Of a DNA stretch of 64,000 nucleotides, positions 35,378 to 45,524 are shown piece after piece. The DNA is from Lysobacterales bacterium (lineage in GTDB: Bacteria > Pseudomonadota > Gammaproteobacteria > Xanthomonadales > SZUA-36). The stretch is taken from the NCBI GenBank assembly GCA_029859645.1, contig JAOUCS010000006.1, positions 1-64,000 on the forward strand, written 5' to 3'. The position numbers and the translations under genes were made by a program. Position 1 is the first letter of the stretch. The number at the start of each line of letters is the position of its first letter. The notes under the pieces are model-generated. The model had not been told where the DNA came from and made no database searches. It worked only from the letters and a program-made list of their open reading frames with translations.

Positions 35378-36280
35378 ATGAACACAAGCCAACAACAATC
35401 AAAAGCAAAAATACTCGATGGAAATAAAGTCAGCCAGGCGCTGATTGAATGTGTGCGCGAATCAATCGAAGCTCACGTGGCGCAGGGAGGGCGGCGTCCG
35501 GGGCTCGCGGTCGTGCTGGTGGGTTCGGACCCGGCATCTTCAATCTATGTCCGTGCCAAACGCCGTGATTGTGAATCGGCCGGTATCATCGCCCGGGACT
35601 TTGACCTGGATGAGACCACCGCCGAACAGGAACTGCTCGACTTGATCGATCAGCTGAATGAAGATCCGGAGGTCGATGGCATCCTGGTGCAGTTACCGTT
35701 GCCGCACCACATCAATGAGGCTGCCGTGACCAATCGCATCCGGTCGAACAAGGATGTCGATGGCTTCCATGCTTTCAATGTCGGCAAGCTCGCGCTTCGT
35801 CAACCTGGTCTGAGACCGTGCACACCCCGCGGTGTGATGGCGTTGCTGCATTATTACGGGATTGCGAACCGTTCGATGCATGCAGTGGTGGTTGGCGCTT
35901 CTAACATCGTCGGTCGGCCAATGGCGCTGGAACTTCTGTTCACCGGCTCGACAGTCACGGTCAGCCATCGGTTTACCCGTAACCTGGAAGAACACGTGCG
36001 CAGCGCTGAGCTCCTGATCAGTGCGATCGGCAAGCCAGGCATCGTCAATTCAGACTGGATCAGGCCGGGGGCGATTGTTGTGGACGTTGGCATTAACCGT
36101 TTGCCGGACGGCAAAATCGTCGGCGACATTGATTTTGACAGGGCGGCGGAACGGGCCAGTTGGATCAGCCCGGTTCCAGGTGGCGTTGGCCCGATGACCC
36201 GGGCCACGCTCATGCTCAACACGGCCGAAGCTGCCGGCCTGGAAGTGCAGATGCCGTTCAAGGCTCAACCCAGGGGTTAG
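35378..36280 (+). CDS. folD: Methylenetetrahydrofolate dehydrogenase / cyclohydrolase FolD
   Basis: A 300-residue bifunctional enzyme of one-carbon metabolism that interconverts methylene-, methenyl- and formyl-tetrahydrofolate. The catalytic lysine is K61 in [22 protein letters not shown] and the terminal [15 protein letters not shown] are the folate and nucleotide-site motifs. The length is typical. It runs towards the thiolase gene with three bases between the stops. Confidence 0.96.
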   Translation: MNTSQQQSKAKILDGNKVSQALIECVRESIEAHVAQGGRRPGLAVVLVGSDPASSIYVRAKRRDCESAGIIARDFDLDETTAEQELLDLIDQLNEDPEVDGILVQLPLPHHINEAAVTNRIRSNKDVDGFHAFNVGKLALRQPGLRPCTPRGVMALLHYYGIANRSMHAVVVGASNIVGRPMALELLFTGSTVTVSHRFTRNLEEHVRSAELLISAIGKPGIVNSDWIRPGAIVVDVGINRLPDGKIVGDIDFDRAAERASWISPVPGGVGPMTRATLMLNTAEAAGLEVQMPFKAQPRG

Positions 36281-36283
36281 CCC

Positions 36284-37564
36284 TTAATCCTTTTCCAGGA
36301 TGGCGGCAACACCCATGCCGCCGGCGGTGCAGACCGAAATCAAACCACGTCCGGAGCCGGAATTGGCAATGATTTGCGCCAGGTTGCCGACAATTCGTGC
36401 ACCGGTCGCGGCAAACGGATGGCCGACGGCCAGGCTGCTGCCATGAATGTTCATCTTGGAACGGTCGATGGAACCCAGTGCGGCATCCAGCCCCAGTCGG
36501 TCACGGCAGTATTCTTCCGATTCCCACGCCGCCAGCGTGCACAGGACCTGGGCAGCAAAGGCTTCGTGAATTTCGTAATAATCGAAATCCTGCAGCGACA
36601 GGCCGGTTCGTTGCAGCATTTCAGACACCGCCACTGTCGGGGCCATCAACAGGCCTTCATCGTTAACGAAATCAACGGCGGAAGTCCGGCTTGCGGAGAG
36701 CCAGGCCTGCACCGGCAAATCATGCTCGGCAGCCCATTCCTCGGAAGCGAGCAAGACGGCGGCTGCGCCGTCGGTCAGCGGTGTGCTGTTTCCCGCCGTC
36801 AGTGTCGCATCAGCACTCTTGGAAAACACGGTCCGTAATTTGCCGAGTTTATCCATACTGCTGTCTGCGCGAATGTTATTGTCCCGGGTTACGCCGCCCC
36901 ACGGTAAAACCAGCTCGTCGAAGACGCCCTCGTCGTAGGCCCGGGCTGCTTTTTGGTGACTTTCTGCCGCCAGCTGATCCTGATCTTCGCGGGAAATGCC
37001 CCATTCACGCGCCATTCGTTCGCAGTGCTGGCCCATCGACATTCCGGTTCGGGGTTCTCCGTTGGCCGGCAGAACGGGCTTCAGCTCAGAAGGGCTGAAA
37101 CCCTTGAACGCCTGCATTCGCTGTTTGCCGGTTCGGGCAGCGCCGGCCTTGACCAGCCGCTGAGCAAATTTCCTGCCGAAAGTGATAGGTGGATCGGATG
37201 TGGTATCCGTACCTGCCGCGATGCCGCAGTCTATCTGTCCACTAGCGATTTTTGCGCCAATCATCATGGCCGACTGCAGGCTGGTGCCGCAGGCCTGTTG
37301 CAGGGTAATTCCCGGGGTGAGCGGTGACAGCGAGGTCGACAGCAAGGCTTCCCGCGCCAGGTTCCAGTCTTTCGAGTGGCTGGTTACCGCGCCGGCAACG
37401 ACCTCATCGATCTGCTTGCCGTCCAGTCCGAACCGATCGACCAGTCCCTGGATGGCAGCAGACAGCATGTCCAGGTTGGTCTGGTTGGCGTATATGGTGT
37501 TGGAGCGGCAGAACGGAATGCGGCTACCGCCGATGACTGCAATCCTGCGTAATTGATCACTCAT
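36284..37564 (-). CDS. fadI: Acetyl-CoA C-acyltransferase (beta-oxidation thiolase, FadI-like)
   Basis: A 426-residue thiolase that cleaves 3-oxoacyl-CoA in the last beta-oxidation step. The acyl cysteine is C92 in QQACGTSLQS, the histidine is in HEAFAAQ, and the C-terminal cysteine is in CTAGGMGVA. The start at 37564 (MSDQLRRIAV) overlaps the fadJ stop by eight bases; a longer frame to 37618 is less likely. The length and the FadJ neighbour identify the anaerobic/long-chain FadI-type rather than FadA. Confidence 0.9.
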   Translation of the reverse strand: MSDQLRRIAVIGGSRIPFCRSNTIYANQTNLDMLSAAIQGLVDRFGLDGKQIDEVVAGAVTSHSKDWNLAREALLSTSLSPLTPGITLQQACGTSLQSAMMIGAKIASGQIDCGIAAGTDTTSDPPITFGRKFAQRLVKAGAARTGKQRMQAFKGFSPSELKPVLPANGEPRTGMSMGQHCERMAREWGISREDQDQLAAESHQKAARAYDEGVFDELVLPWGGVTRDNNIRADSSMDKLGKLRTVFSKSADATLTAGNSTPLTDGAAAVLLASEEWAAEHDLPVQAWLSASRTSAVDFVNDEGLLMAPTVAVSEMLQRTGLSLQDFDYYEIHEAFAAQVLCTLAAWESEEYCRDRLGLDAALGSIDRSKMNIHGSSLAVGHPFAATGARIVGNLAQIIANSGSGRGLISVCTAGGMGVAAILEKD

Positions 37565-39536
37565 GTTCCTGACCCTCCTGACCTTTGTTGCCTTGCTCAA
37601 GGTAGTACAGCGGTCCACCCCGGAAAGGAGCGAAACCGGTGCCGAAGATCATGCCTGCATCTACCGAGTCACGATCCTCAACGATTCCATCAGCCAGGCA
37701 AGCCTGGCATTCGTCGAAATAGGGTTGCAGCAATTCTTTTCCGAGGGACTCCAGGTTGATGCCTTCGGTGGCGCTCCGGTCCTTCTCGGCCCGGCCCTTT
37801 TTCCATAGGTAAAATCCTTCGCCACTTTTCTTGCCCAGCTTGCCCTGGTCGACGTATGACTTGAGGACTTCCGCGTCTGCTGCAGCTTCCTCTCCACCCA
37901 GTGTACTCATCACGCCCAGGCCGACGTCCAGGCCGACCGTATCGGCGAGTTCAACCGGCCCCATCGGCATGCCGAATTGCTCGGCGGCCGCATCGATCGC
38001 TTCCTTCGCGATACCGCGTTCGCGATGAATCTGGAAGGCCTTCAGCATGTATTGGGCCAGGACCCGGTTGACCAGGAACCCGGGGCTGCTGACGACAGGC
38101 AATGGGAACCGGTTTATCTGGTTGCAGAACGCTGAGCCCCGGTCAATTTCTTCCGCTTCGGTCACAGAGTCATGGACCACTTCAACCAGTGGCATCTTGG
38201 CAACCGGGTTGAAGAAGTGCAGCCCAATCAGGCGTTTTGGATTATCCAGCACCGCCGCAATGTCCTTGAGCGGGATCGCAGAGGTGTTGGTGGCGAGAAT
38301 GGCTTCCGGTTTTACCCGGGTTTCAAGTAACTTGAACAGTTCCTGCTTGGCTTCGAGGTTTTCGAAAATGGCCTCGATAATGACATCGGCCCGTGCGGCA
38401 CCGTCGCCCGTCACATCCGGGATCAGACGGCTGAGTGCGCCGGCGATCCGGTCCGGTGTTTTAAGCCGCCTGGAAAAAAGCTTTTTGGCACGCTTCACAG
38501 CGGGTTCGATGTACTGCATCTCGCGGTCCTGCAGCGTTACTTCCAGGCCTTGCAGTACGCACCACGCGGCAATGTCGCCGCCCATGACGCCTGCTCCAAT
38601 GACATGAACGCGACGAGCCTTGAAACCGGCACCCTTGCCATGGGCCTTTAGCCCTTCCATCAATCGGAACACGCGTCTCAGGCCCTTCGAAGTATCGCCG
38701 TTAATCAGGCGTGCGATCCGCACTGCTTCTTCGTTTAACATGCTGCGAGGGTCGTTGCCATGGTTTTCCCAGGCGTCGATCAATTCAAACGGGGCAGGGT
38801 AATGAGCGGGGTTGGCCTTGGCTGCGGTTTGTTTGCGCATCTGCCCGGCCAGGAATTTGCGAGCGGGGCCCGAGTTGCTGAGCCGTGCCAGCAGACCGGG
38901 GCCGCGGCTTTTTTTGCCAGCCAAAACTGCACGCCTGGCCGCCCATCGAAGGCCCCCGTGCGGTCCTACCAACTGGTCCACCAGGCCCAGGCCTTTTGCC
39001 TGGTGTGCACGCAACATGCGACCGGTCAGCATGATTTGCAGGGCCTGGAAACCGCCAATCTGGCGGGTTGAACGGGCGCTGCCGCCGAAGCCCGGGTAAA
39101 TTCCCAGTTTGACTTCGGGGAAGCCCAGGCGCGTTTGTTCAATATTGGCGGCGATGCGGTAGTCAAAACACAATGCGAGTTCGAGTCCGCCACCAAGGCA
39201 GTAACCCTCAATGATCACGGCGGTAGGAAACGGCAGTGCTTCAACCCGGTCGAAAACATCGTGAACTTCCCGGATGAACCCCTCGGCTTCGCCCACGCTG
39301 CTGACCTGGTCGAATTCTCGGACATCAGCTCCGACGATGAACGACTTGTTCTTGCCGGATTGGAGCACCAGGCCGCGGGGGTGATTCTTTTCCAGTTCCG
39401 TCACTATTTCGACCAGTTCAAGCATGACCTCGCGCGACAGGCTGTTGCTGGTTTCCCCGCTACGATCCAGGGTCAGCCAGCAGACTTTGTCCAGGTCGTA
39501 GTCAAGACGCCAGTGGGTGAATGGGGGCTTGCTCAT
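37557..39536 (-). CDS. fadJ: Multifunctional fatty-acid oxidation enzyme (enoyl-CoA hydratase / 3-hydroxyacyl-CoA dehydrogenase, FadJ-like)
   Basis: A 659-residue protein, slightly shorter than E. coli FadJ (714). Residues 1-190 form the crotonase domain (GADVREFDQ, EGYCLGGGLELAL). Near 310 starts the Rossmann dehydrogenase domain (VHVIGAGVMGGDIA), with HFFNPVAKMPLVEVV containing the catalytic histidine. Two C-terminal dehydrogenase subdomains follow. It hydrates enoyl-CoA and oxidises the product for FadI. It lies in the order fadJ-fadI and is co-translated with fadI. Confidence 0.92.
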   Translation of the reverse strand: MSKPPFTHWRLDYDLDKVCWLTLDRSGETSNSLSREVMLELVEIVTELEKNHPRGLVLQSGKNKSFIVGADVREFDQVSSVGEAEGFIREVHDVFDRVEALPFPTAVIIEGYCLGGGLELALCFDYRIAANIEQTRLGFPEVKLGIYPGFGGSARSTRQIGGFQALQIMLTGRMLRAHQAKGLGLVDQLVGPHGGLRWAARRAVLAGKKSRGPGLLARLSNSGPARKFLAGQMRKQTAAKANPAHYPAPFELIDAWENHGNDPRSMLNEEAVRIARLINGDTSKGLRRVFRLMEGLKAHGKGAGFKARRVHVIGAGVMGGDIAAWCVLQGLEVTLQDREMQYIEPAVKRAKKLFSRRLKTPDRIAGALSRLIPDVTGDGAARADVIIEAIFENLEAKQELFKLLETRVKPEAILATNTSAIPLKDIAAVLDNPKRLIGLHFFNPVAKMPLVEVVHDSVTEAEEIDRGSAFCNQINRFPLPVVSSPGFLVNRVLAQYMLKAFQIHRERGIAKEAIDAAAEQFGMPMGPVELADTVGLDVGLGVMSTLGGEEAAADAEVLKSYVDQGKLGKKSGEGFYLWKKGRAEKDRSATEGINLESLGKELLQPYFDECQACLADGIVEDRDSVDAGMIFGTGFAPFRGGPLYYLEQGNKGQEGQEHE

Positions 39537-39593
39537 TTTCGGGCTCCGTACGGTGAAGTATGGTGACCCTTGATTATTACATAGATCGCAGCG

Positions 39594-40190
39594 TTACGGC
39601 AGTATGAATCCCGCCTTGCGCAGTCCGTGGGACAAGTCAATCAGGGGCAATCCGATGATCGCCGTCGGGTCATCGGAAGTCATCGAATCCAGCAGGCTGA
39701 TCCCCAGTGCTTCCGATTTGAAGCTGCCGGCACAGTCGACCGGGTCATCGGCTTTCACATAGCGCCGGATTTCATCATCCTCCAAACGGCGAAAGCGGAC
39801 CTTGGTAACCACGCAACGTTCGAACAGGAAATCGCTGCGGACGCAATGAATGGCTACCGCGGTGTGGAAGGAGACCGTTTGCTGGCTGAATTTTTGCAAC
39901 TGGCGGATTGCCTTGTCCGCTGTTCCTGGCTTGCCGACAACTTCCCCCAGGCACTCGGCCAACTGGTCCGAACCGATAACGGTCGCTGCTGGAAACTGCC
40001 GGGCCACTGCCAGGCTTTTTTGCCGTGCCAGGCGTGCGACCAGGGAGGTGATGGCCTCTCCCGGAAGTGCCGATTCATCCACGTTTGGAGATTGGGTGTC
40101 AAACGGAAGGTTTAACTGTTTCAGCAGTAATCTGCGGTAAGGACTGGAAGAAGCCAGAATCAATTTCGAATGGGGTGACTGGAGCTGCAT
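39594..40190 (-). CDS. Maf-family nucleotide pyrophosphatase (YceF-like)
   Basis: A 198-residue Maf protein. LASSSPYRRLLL (residues 12-23) and the VIGSDQLAE and GKPGTADKA motifs match the YceF subfamily, which hydrolyses m7GTP and related modified nucleotides to keep them out of nucleic acids. It sits divergent to yceD/rpmF with about 75 bases between them, the same neighbourhood as in E. coli, which supports the YceF type rather than YhdE. Confidence 0.9.
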   Translation of the reverse strand: MQLQSPHSKLILASSSPYRRLLLKQLNLPFDTQSPNVDESALPGEAITSLVARLARQKSLAVARQFPAATVIGSDQLAECLGEVVGKPGTADKAIRQLQKFSQQTVSFHTAVAIHCVRSDFLFERCVVTKVRFRRLEDDEIRRYVKADDPVDCAGSFKSEALGISLLDSMTSDDPTAIIGLPLIDLSHGLRKAGFILP

Positions 40191-40264
40191 ATTTGTAGTA
40201 AAATGACCCGTTTATGTGGAGCAGTTGTCTTTATATTGCAGCTGCTGATTGGAATTGTGAAGCT

Positions 40265-40828
40265 ATGTCCCGTGAATTTCCAGACTTTATAGATCCCTGG
40301 AAGGCAGCAGACGGGCGGCGTAGTTTCCAGGGTACGATGCCTCTGAAGAGGCTGCAGCGGCTTGAATCGATGCTGGCGCCGGCAGAAAATGGCCAGTCTG
40401 ACGTTAAGCTGGCTCGAAAAGACGTGGCTTTCAGCGTCCGGTTTGGATATGACGAGCAGGGACTGGTAACGATTCGGATAAACGTGAACGGGAGTTTGCC
40501 GCTTGTTTGCCAGCGCAGCCTGGAGCCGTACCAGGAAAAAATCGACCGAAGCAGTTTGCTGGTGGTCATAGAGCAGATATCCGATCAGGATGACGTGCCG
40601 GAAAGCTATGATCCCGTATTGGTGGAAAACCGACGGCTGGCCATCCAGGACATCGTCGAAGAAGAGTTGCTGTTAGCCATACCGCAGGTGCCGCGAAACC
40701 CTGAGGTTGGAGAAATTGAATTATCGACGGATGGAGAGGTCACAGTGCCGTCCGAAGCCGGGAAAGAGCAAAGCCACAAACCATTCGCCGGGTTGGCTGG
40801 GCTCATGAAGGCTGATATCAAGGATTGA
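40265..40828 (+). CDS. yceD: YceD family protein (DUF177; 23S rRNA accumulation factor)
   Basis: A 187-residue protein of the DUF177 family, encoded upstream of rpmF in nearly all gammaproteobacteria. It has the typical beta-rich middle (FSVRFGYDEQGLVTIRI, LPLVCQRSLEP) and the acidic segment with IVEEELLLAIPQVP. In E. coli YceD influences 23S rRNA levels. ATG at 40265 (MSREFPDFI) is chosen over an upstream ATG at 40214, which would add an unconserved cysteine-containing stretch. Confidence 0.9.
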   Translation: MSREFPDFIDPWKAADGRRSFQGTMPLKRLQRLESMLAPAENGQSDVKLARKDVAFSVRFGYDEQGLVTIRINVNGSLPLVCQRSLEPYQEKIDRSSLLVVIEQISDQDDVPESYDPVLVENRRLAIQDIVEEELLLAIPQVPRNPEVGEIELSTDGEVTVPSEAGKEQSHKPFAGLAGLMKADIKD

Positions 40829-40892
40829 TCCGCAAGCCGGATCGGTCGTGAAATTGAAAATTATTTATTGATTTGACTTGGGAGTAATAGTC

Positions 40893-41087
40893 ATGGCTGT
40901 ACAAAAAAACCGTAAAACGCCGTCAAGGCGCGGTATGCGCCGGTCGCACGATTCACTCAAAGCGCCTACGCTTTCTGTGGATTCCACGACAGGTGAAACC
41001 CATCTTCGTCATCACATGACGCCTGAAGGTTATTACAAGGGCAGAAAGGTCATTGAAACTCCAGTCGTGGAATTCGACGAAGAGTAA
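40893..41087 (+). CDS. rpmF: 50S ribosomal protein L32
   Basis: A 64-residue ribosomal protein. The N-terminus [20 protein letters not shown] is diagnostic, and the [11 protein letters not shown] segment near the C-terminus agrees. GGAGT precedes the ATG. It lies between yceD and plsX, as expected, so ribosome and fatty-acid synthesis genes are linked. L32 here has none of the zinc cysteines seen in some species. Confidence 0.97.
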   Translation: MAVQKNRKTPSRRGMRRSHDSLKAPTLSVDSTTGETHLRHHMTPEGYYKGRKVIETPVVEFDEE

Positions 41088-41103
41088 GACCCAGCTCTGC
41101 TGA

Positions 41104-42135
41104 GTGAGTAAACCTGAAAAGACGGTACTGGCCCTGGACGCTCATGGCGGCGACCAGGGCCTTGCTGTATCTGTGCCCGGCGCATTGGCCGCACTGGAGT
41201 CCGACCAGGGTCTCGAAATCCACCTGGTAGGCAACGAAGGCGAATTGACTTCTGCGCTGGAGAAAGTGGGTAGCGCAGCCAGGGAGCGCCTGCGTATCCA
41301 TCCTGCAGCGACCGTATTGGCCGTGGATGCCAGTCCCGCCGATGTGCTTCGGCGTGGCCGTGACAGCAGCCTCTGGAAATCCTTTGAACGGGTAGCGGCC
41401 GGCCAGGCCTCAGCCTGCGTCAGCAGCGGCAGCACGTCAGCCATGATGGTGTCTGGCGTCAAACTGCTGGGTACGCTGACCGGGATTCAACGGCCAGCCC
41501 TGATGGCGTATGCACCCAGCCTGGGAGGCCATACCGGTTTGCTGGATCTGGGTGCGAACCTCAGGGTTTCAGCACGGCAACTGGTCCAGTTCGCGGTGAT
41601 GGGTTCGGTGACGGCGGCGGAAGCGGACGGGCGGGATAATCCACGGGTGGGATTGCTTAACGTGGGACACGAAGACAGCAAGGGCCATGACGTGGTCCGC
41701 GAAGCCCATGCGATCCTGCAGGACCTGCCTTTGAACTATGTTGGTTTTATCGAGGGCCATGATATCTTTGGAGGCACGGTCGATATCGCCGTATGCGACG
41801 GTTTTTCGGGAAACCTCGTGTTGAAATCGTCAGAAGGCCTGGCGCGCATGTTTCTGCAGGAATTGCGCAGCGCCTTCAACAGTAACCCGGCGAGCAGGCT
41901 GGGTGGAATGATGGCGGCGCCTTCTCTTCGAAGAATGCTGGCGCGACTCGACCCCGCCGCGCATAATGGTGCCCCTTTACTGGGCCTGAATGGCGTTGCC
42001 GTGAAGAGCCATGGCGGAACGGACGTTGCCGGCTTGACCCGGGCGATCCTTGAGGCAGGGCGCGAAGCCCGGCGCCAGGTACCTCGCAGAATCGAGGCTT
42101 CGATACACGAGTATCAACTGGAGACATCAGCGTGA
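41104..42135 (+). CDS. plsX: Phosphate acyltransferase PlsX
   Basis: A 343-residue enzyme that makes acyl-phosphate from acyl-ACP, the acyl donor for phospholipid synthesis by Pls[12 protein letters not shown] at the start and IGVLNVGHE-like [15 protein letters not shown] and [21 protein letters not shown] segments are conserved. The start is GTG at 41104, 16 bases after rpmF. The stop overlaps the fabH start (GTGA). Confidence 0.95.
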   Translation: MSKPEKTVLALDAHGGDQGLAVSVPGALAALESDQGLEIHLVGNEGELTSALEKVGSAARERLRIHPAATVLAVDASPADVLRRGRDSSLWKSFERVAAGQASACVSSGSTSAMMVSGVKLLGTLTGIQRPALMAYAPSLGGHTGLLDLGANLRVSARQLVQFAVMGSVTAAEADGRDNPRVGLLNVGHEDSKGHDVVREAHAILQDLPLNYVGFIEGHDIFGGTVDIAVCDGFSGNLVLKSSEGLARMFLQELRSAFNSNPASRLGGMMAAPSLRRMLARLDPAAHNGAPLLGLNGVAVKSHGGTDVAGLTRAILEAGREARRQVPRRIEASIHEYQLETSA

Positions 42136-43106
42136 TTTATTCAAAAATAATCGGGACAGGAAGTTGTTTACCCGACAAAATTGTCACTAATCATGATCTG
42201 GAAAAAATGATGGATACCAGCGACCAGTGGATCAGGGAGCGCACCGGTATCCGCGAGCGCCGGGTGGTCGAAGATAACGAGACAACGGGAACCCTGGCCG
42301 AGCAGGCTTGCCTGAGAGCCATTGAATCAGCCGGTGTCGATCCGGCTGAGATCGATCTCTTCGTGATGGGCACGACGACGCCGGACCTGGTTTTTCCGAG
42401 CACCGCCTGCCTGTTGCAGAAGAAGCTCGGGTTACCTGATTGCGGTGCAATGGATATTAATGCGGCCTGTTCGGGATTCATGTATGCCTTGAGTGTCGCA
42501 GACAAGTTTGTCCGCACCGGCGACGCCAAAAAAGTCCTGGTCTGCGGTGCGGAAACCTTGTCAAAAATTACCAATTGGAATAAGCGGGACACCGCGGTGC
42601 TGTTCGCGGACGGGGCAGGGGCGCTGGTGCTCGAGGCCTCGGAAGAACCTGGAATCCTCTCGACTCACATCCATGCCAACGGTGACTACGTGGACCTGCT
42701 GACAACCAATGCCGGCGTTTCCGTGGGCTGGGAAGCGGTGAGTGAAAACGATGGCAAGCCGGAAATCCAGATGCGGGGTAATGAAGTTTTCAAGGTGGCG
42801 GTCAGGACGCTGGGTCGGATCGTGGAAGAAACCCTGGGCGCCAATGACCTGCAAAAATCCGACCTGGACTGGCTAATCCCGCACCAGGCCAATTTGCGGA
42901 TTATTACCGCTATGGCCAAAAAACTGGAAATGGACATGGATCACGTGGTCGTAACCGTCGACAGGCACGGCAATACCTCCGCGGCCTCGGTTCCGCTGGC
43001 GCTTGACGAGGCCGTGCGTGACGGGCGCATCAAGCGCGGTGACCTGCTGCTGCTCGAGGCGTTTGGGGGCGGCTTTACCTGGGGTTCAGCGCTGATCAGG
43101 TATTGA
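42132..43106 (+). CDS. fabH: 3-oxoacyl-ACP synthase III FabH
   Basis: A 324-residue ketosynthase that starts fatty-acid synthesis by joining acetyl-CoA to malonyl-ACP. The Cys-His-Asn triad is complete: C113 in [10 protein letters not shown], His in IPHQANLRI and Asn in [12 protein letters not shown] start overlapping plsX. Unusually, the next gene is fabG and not fabD. Confidence 0.96.
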   Translation: MIYSKIIGTGSCLPDKIVTNHDLEKMMDTSDQWIRERTGIRERRVVEDNETTGTLAEQACLRAIESAGVDPAEIDLFVMGTTTPDLVFPSTACLLQKKLGLPDCGAMDINAACSGFMYALSVADKFVRTGDAKKVLVCGAETLSKITNWNKRDTAVLFADGAGALVLEASEEPGILSTHIHANGDYVDLLTTNAGVSVGWEAVSENDGKPEIQMRGNEVFKVAVRTLGRIVEETLGANDLQKSDLDWLIPHQANLRIITAMAKKLEMDMDHVVVTVDRHGNTSAASVPLALDEAVRDGRIKRGDLLLLEAFGGGFTWGSALIRY

Positions 43107-43123
43107 TGGAATTGGAGTGCGTT

Positions 43124-43873
43124 ATGGAATTGAATCTGGGTGAACAAGTTGCAATCGTTACCGGGGCCAGTCGTGGGATCGGTGCGGCGATTGCCGACAC
43201 GCTCGCTGCTGCCGGCGCCAAAGTGGCTGGCACAGCGACCACGCAGGCAGGCGCGGAAGCCATTTCGGAACGCCTGGCTGAGATCAGTACGGATGGCCGT
43301 GGTGAGGTATTGGATGTCAACGATGCCAATGGCGCCGCCGAACTGGTCGGCAGGGTCACTGCTGAATTGGGTGTGCCCACCATCCTGGTCAACAATGCCG
43401 GCATCACGCGGGACCAGATCCTGATGCGCATGAAGGAAGACGAATGGGACTCGGTGCTGGAGACCAATCTTCGATCGGTTTACCGCCTTTCCAAAGCTTG
43501 CCTGAGAGGTATGATGAAAGCGCGGACCGGCCGAATTATCAGTATTGCATCCGTGGTGGGCGCCATGGGAAATGCCGGGCAAACCAACTATGCTGCCGCC
43601 AAGGCAGGTATGATGGGTTTCTCACGTTCGCTTGCGCGTGAGATCGGTTCGAGAAATATCACAGTGAACGTGGTCGCTCCGGGCTTTATCGATACGGACA
43701 TGACACGCGCCCTGGATGACAAGCAAAGAGAGGCTCTTCTGAAGGACATTCCCTTGCAAAGATTGGGAGAGCCCGAAGATATCGCAGCCACCGTGTTGTT
43801 CCTCGCTTCGGCGCAGGGCGGCTACATTACGGGGCAAACTTTTCATGTCAATGGCGGCATGTACATGATTTAG
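43124..43873 (+). CDS. fabG: 3-oxoacyl-ACP reductase FabG
   Basis: A 249-residue short-chain dehydrogenase reducing 3-oxoacyl-ACP with NADPH. GASRGIG begins near residue 14, the NNAG motif follows, and the Ser-Tyr-Lys residues are in IASVVGAMG and NYAAAKAG. ATG at 43124 is preferred because GGAG lies seven bases before it; an ATG at 43106 overlapping the fabH stop is possible. Directly follows fabH. Confidence 0.95.
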   Translation: MELNLGEQVAIVTGASRGIGAAIADTLAAAGAKVAGTATTQAGAEAISERLAEISTDGRGEVLDVNDANGAAELVGRVTAELGVPTILVNNAGITRDQILMRMKEDEWDSVLETNLRSVYRLSKACLRGMMKARTGRIISIASVVGAMGNAGQTNYAAAKAGMMGFSRSLAREIGSRNITVNVVAPGFIDTDMTRALDDKQREALLKDIPLQRLGEPEDIAATVLFLASAQGGYITGQTFHVNGGMYMI

Positions 43874-43940
43874 ACTGGCATCGAAGCCGCATATTCTCTA
43901 AAATTGCCAGACTGAATCCCCCAAAGAGGAATGTATCTCA

Positions 43941-44174
43941 ATGAGCAGTATTGAAGATCGCGTCAAAAAGATTGTTATCGAACAACTTGGTGTCAAGGAA
44001 GACGAAGTTACGCCCAGTGCGTCATTCGTTGATGATCTTGGCGCAGACTCCCTGGATACCGTTGAACTGGTGATGGCGCTCGAAGAAGAATTCGAATGCG
44101 AAATCCCGGACGAAGAAGCGGAAAAAATCACCAGCGTTAAGCAGGCTATTGACTACGTTCAAGCCCACATCTGA
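43941..44174 (+). CDS. acpP: Acyl carrier protein AcpP (housekeeping)
   Basis: A 77-residue acyl carrier protein. The phosphopantetheine serine is S37 in [13 protein letters not shown], followed by an acidic helix. The N-terminus [18 protein letters not shown] matches gammaproteobacterial AcpP. AAAGAGGA lies upstream. It is the general carrier, in contrast to the divergent carrier of the sphingolipid operon at 3.9 kb. Confidence 0.97.
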   Translation: MSSIEDRVKKIVIEQLGVKEDEVTPSASFVDDLGADSLDTVELVMALEEEFECEIPDEEAEKITSVKQAIDYVQAHI

Positions 44175-44200
44175 TTTTTCGAAATACGCATTTTAGAAAA

Positions 44201-44223
44201 ACGGCCGGCGTTACGCCGGCCGT
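44201..44223 (+). terminator. GC-rich hairpin between acpP and fabF (partial terminator or processing site)
   Basis: ACGGCCGGCG and CGCCGGCCGT form a perfect 10-bp stem with a TTA loop, 27 bases after the acpP stop. There is no clean T run after it (TGTCGATT follows), while an A run precedes it. It therefore looks like a weak or regulated terminator, or an RNA-stabilising hairpin that lets acpP be expressed above fabF. Confidence 0.55.
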
Positions 44224-44262
44224 TGTCGATTGGAATACCCGCTTCTTCATGAGGAAATGAAA

Positions 44263-45513
44263 GTGTCAGTTCGTCGAGTTGTTGTGACAGGCATGGGCTT
44301 GATCTCGCCCGTAGGTAACAGTGTTGAGTCCGGCTGGGAAGCCGTATGCAACGGTAAAAGCGGTATCGGACCGGTAACGGATTTTGATGCCTCGCTGCTC
44401 GGCACGCGAATCGCCGGCGAGATCCGTGACTTCAACGTGACCGATTACCTGACTGACAAAGAGGCGCGGCGCTATGACACCTTTGTGCACTATGGCCTGG
44501 CCGCCGCTCACGATGCCCTGAGTGATGCCGGCCTGAGCCCGGATGACGGGAAGATTGATCCCGAACGGGTCGGTTGTGCCATCGGCTCCGGAATCGGGGG
44601 TATTTCTGCCATCGAAAAAAACATGCTGATTTATCGTGACAAAGGTCCCCGGAGGATTTCACCTTTCTACATTCCGGGCGCTATCGTCAACATGATCAGT
44701 GGCATTCTTTCTATCCAGTACGGTTACAAAGGGCCGAATGTAGCCGTGGTATCGGCCTGTACAACGTCCACCCATAACATCGGCATGGCAGCTCGTATGA
44801 TCAAGTACGGCGATGCGGATGTGATGGTGGCCGGGGGTGCCGAATACGCGACCACGCCGACTTCGATGGCCGGTTTTGTCACGGCCAAAGCCATGTCCAC
44901 GCGCAATGATGATCCGGAGGGCGCGAGCCGGCCCTGGGACCGCGACAGGGACGGATTCGTATTGGCCAATGGCGCCGGCGTTATGGTCATCGAAGAGTTA
45001 GAACACGCCAGGGCGCGCGGCGCCAGCATACTGGCTGAACTGGTCGGTTTCGGAATGAGTGGTGATGCGTATCACATGACTGCGCCGCCGGCGGATGGCG
45101 AAGGTGCAGCCCGGTGCATGAAAATTGCGTTGCAGGACGCCAGACTCAACCCGGAGGATATTGACTACATCAATGCCCATGGTACTTCGACCATGCTCGG
45201 TGACCGGGCCGAGTCCGACGCAGTGAAAGCAATTTTTGGAGATCACGCTTACCGGCTTGCGGTCAGCTCCACAAAGTCGATGACCGGCCATATGCTGGGC
45301 GCTGCAGGCGGGGCCGAGGCACTGTTCTCGGTGCTTTCGATCCAGCACGGCATTTTGCCGCCTACCATCAACCTGGAGAACCCCGGCGAGGGCTGTGACC
45401 TCGACTATGTTCCCAATGTCGCCAGGGAACAGGAGGTAGATGTCGTTTTGTCCAATTCTTTCGGTTTTGGCGGAACCAACGGCACGCTGGTTTTCAGGCG
45501 ATTCCGGGACTGA
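44263..45513 (+). CDS. fabF: 3-oxoacyl-ACP synthase II FabF
   Basis: A 416-residue elongating ketosynthase. The active cysteine is in VVSACTTSTHNIG, with histidines in NAHGTSTMLGD and TKSMTGHMLGAAGG. GTG at 44263 is preferred because GAGGA lies seven bases upstream; ATG at 44257 is two codons earlier but its ribosome site would be too close. Extends acyl chains up to C18 and is temperature-sensitive in E. coli. Confidence 0.95.
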   Translation: MSVRRVVVTGMGLISPVGNSVESGWEAVCNGKSGIGPVTDFDASLLGTRIAGEIRDFNVTDYLTDKEARRYDTFVHYGLAAAHDALSDAGLSPDDGKIDPERVGCAIGSGIGGISAIEKNMLIYRDKGPRRISPFYIPGAIVNMISGILSIQYGYKGPNVAVVSACTTSTHNIGMAARMIKYGDADVMVAGGAEYATTPTSMAGFVTAKAMSTRNDDPEGASRPWDRDRDGFVLANGAGVMVIEELEHARARGASILAELVGFGMSGDAYHMTAPPADGEGAARCMKIALQDARLNPEDIDYINAHGTSTMLGDRAESDAVKAIFGDHAYRLAVSSTKSMTGHMLGAAGGAEALFSVLSIQHGILPPTINLENPGEGCDLDYVPNVAREQEVDVVLSNSFGFGGTNGTLVFRRFRD

Positions 45514-45524
45514 CAGGGGAAAGC

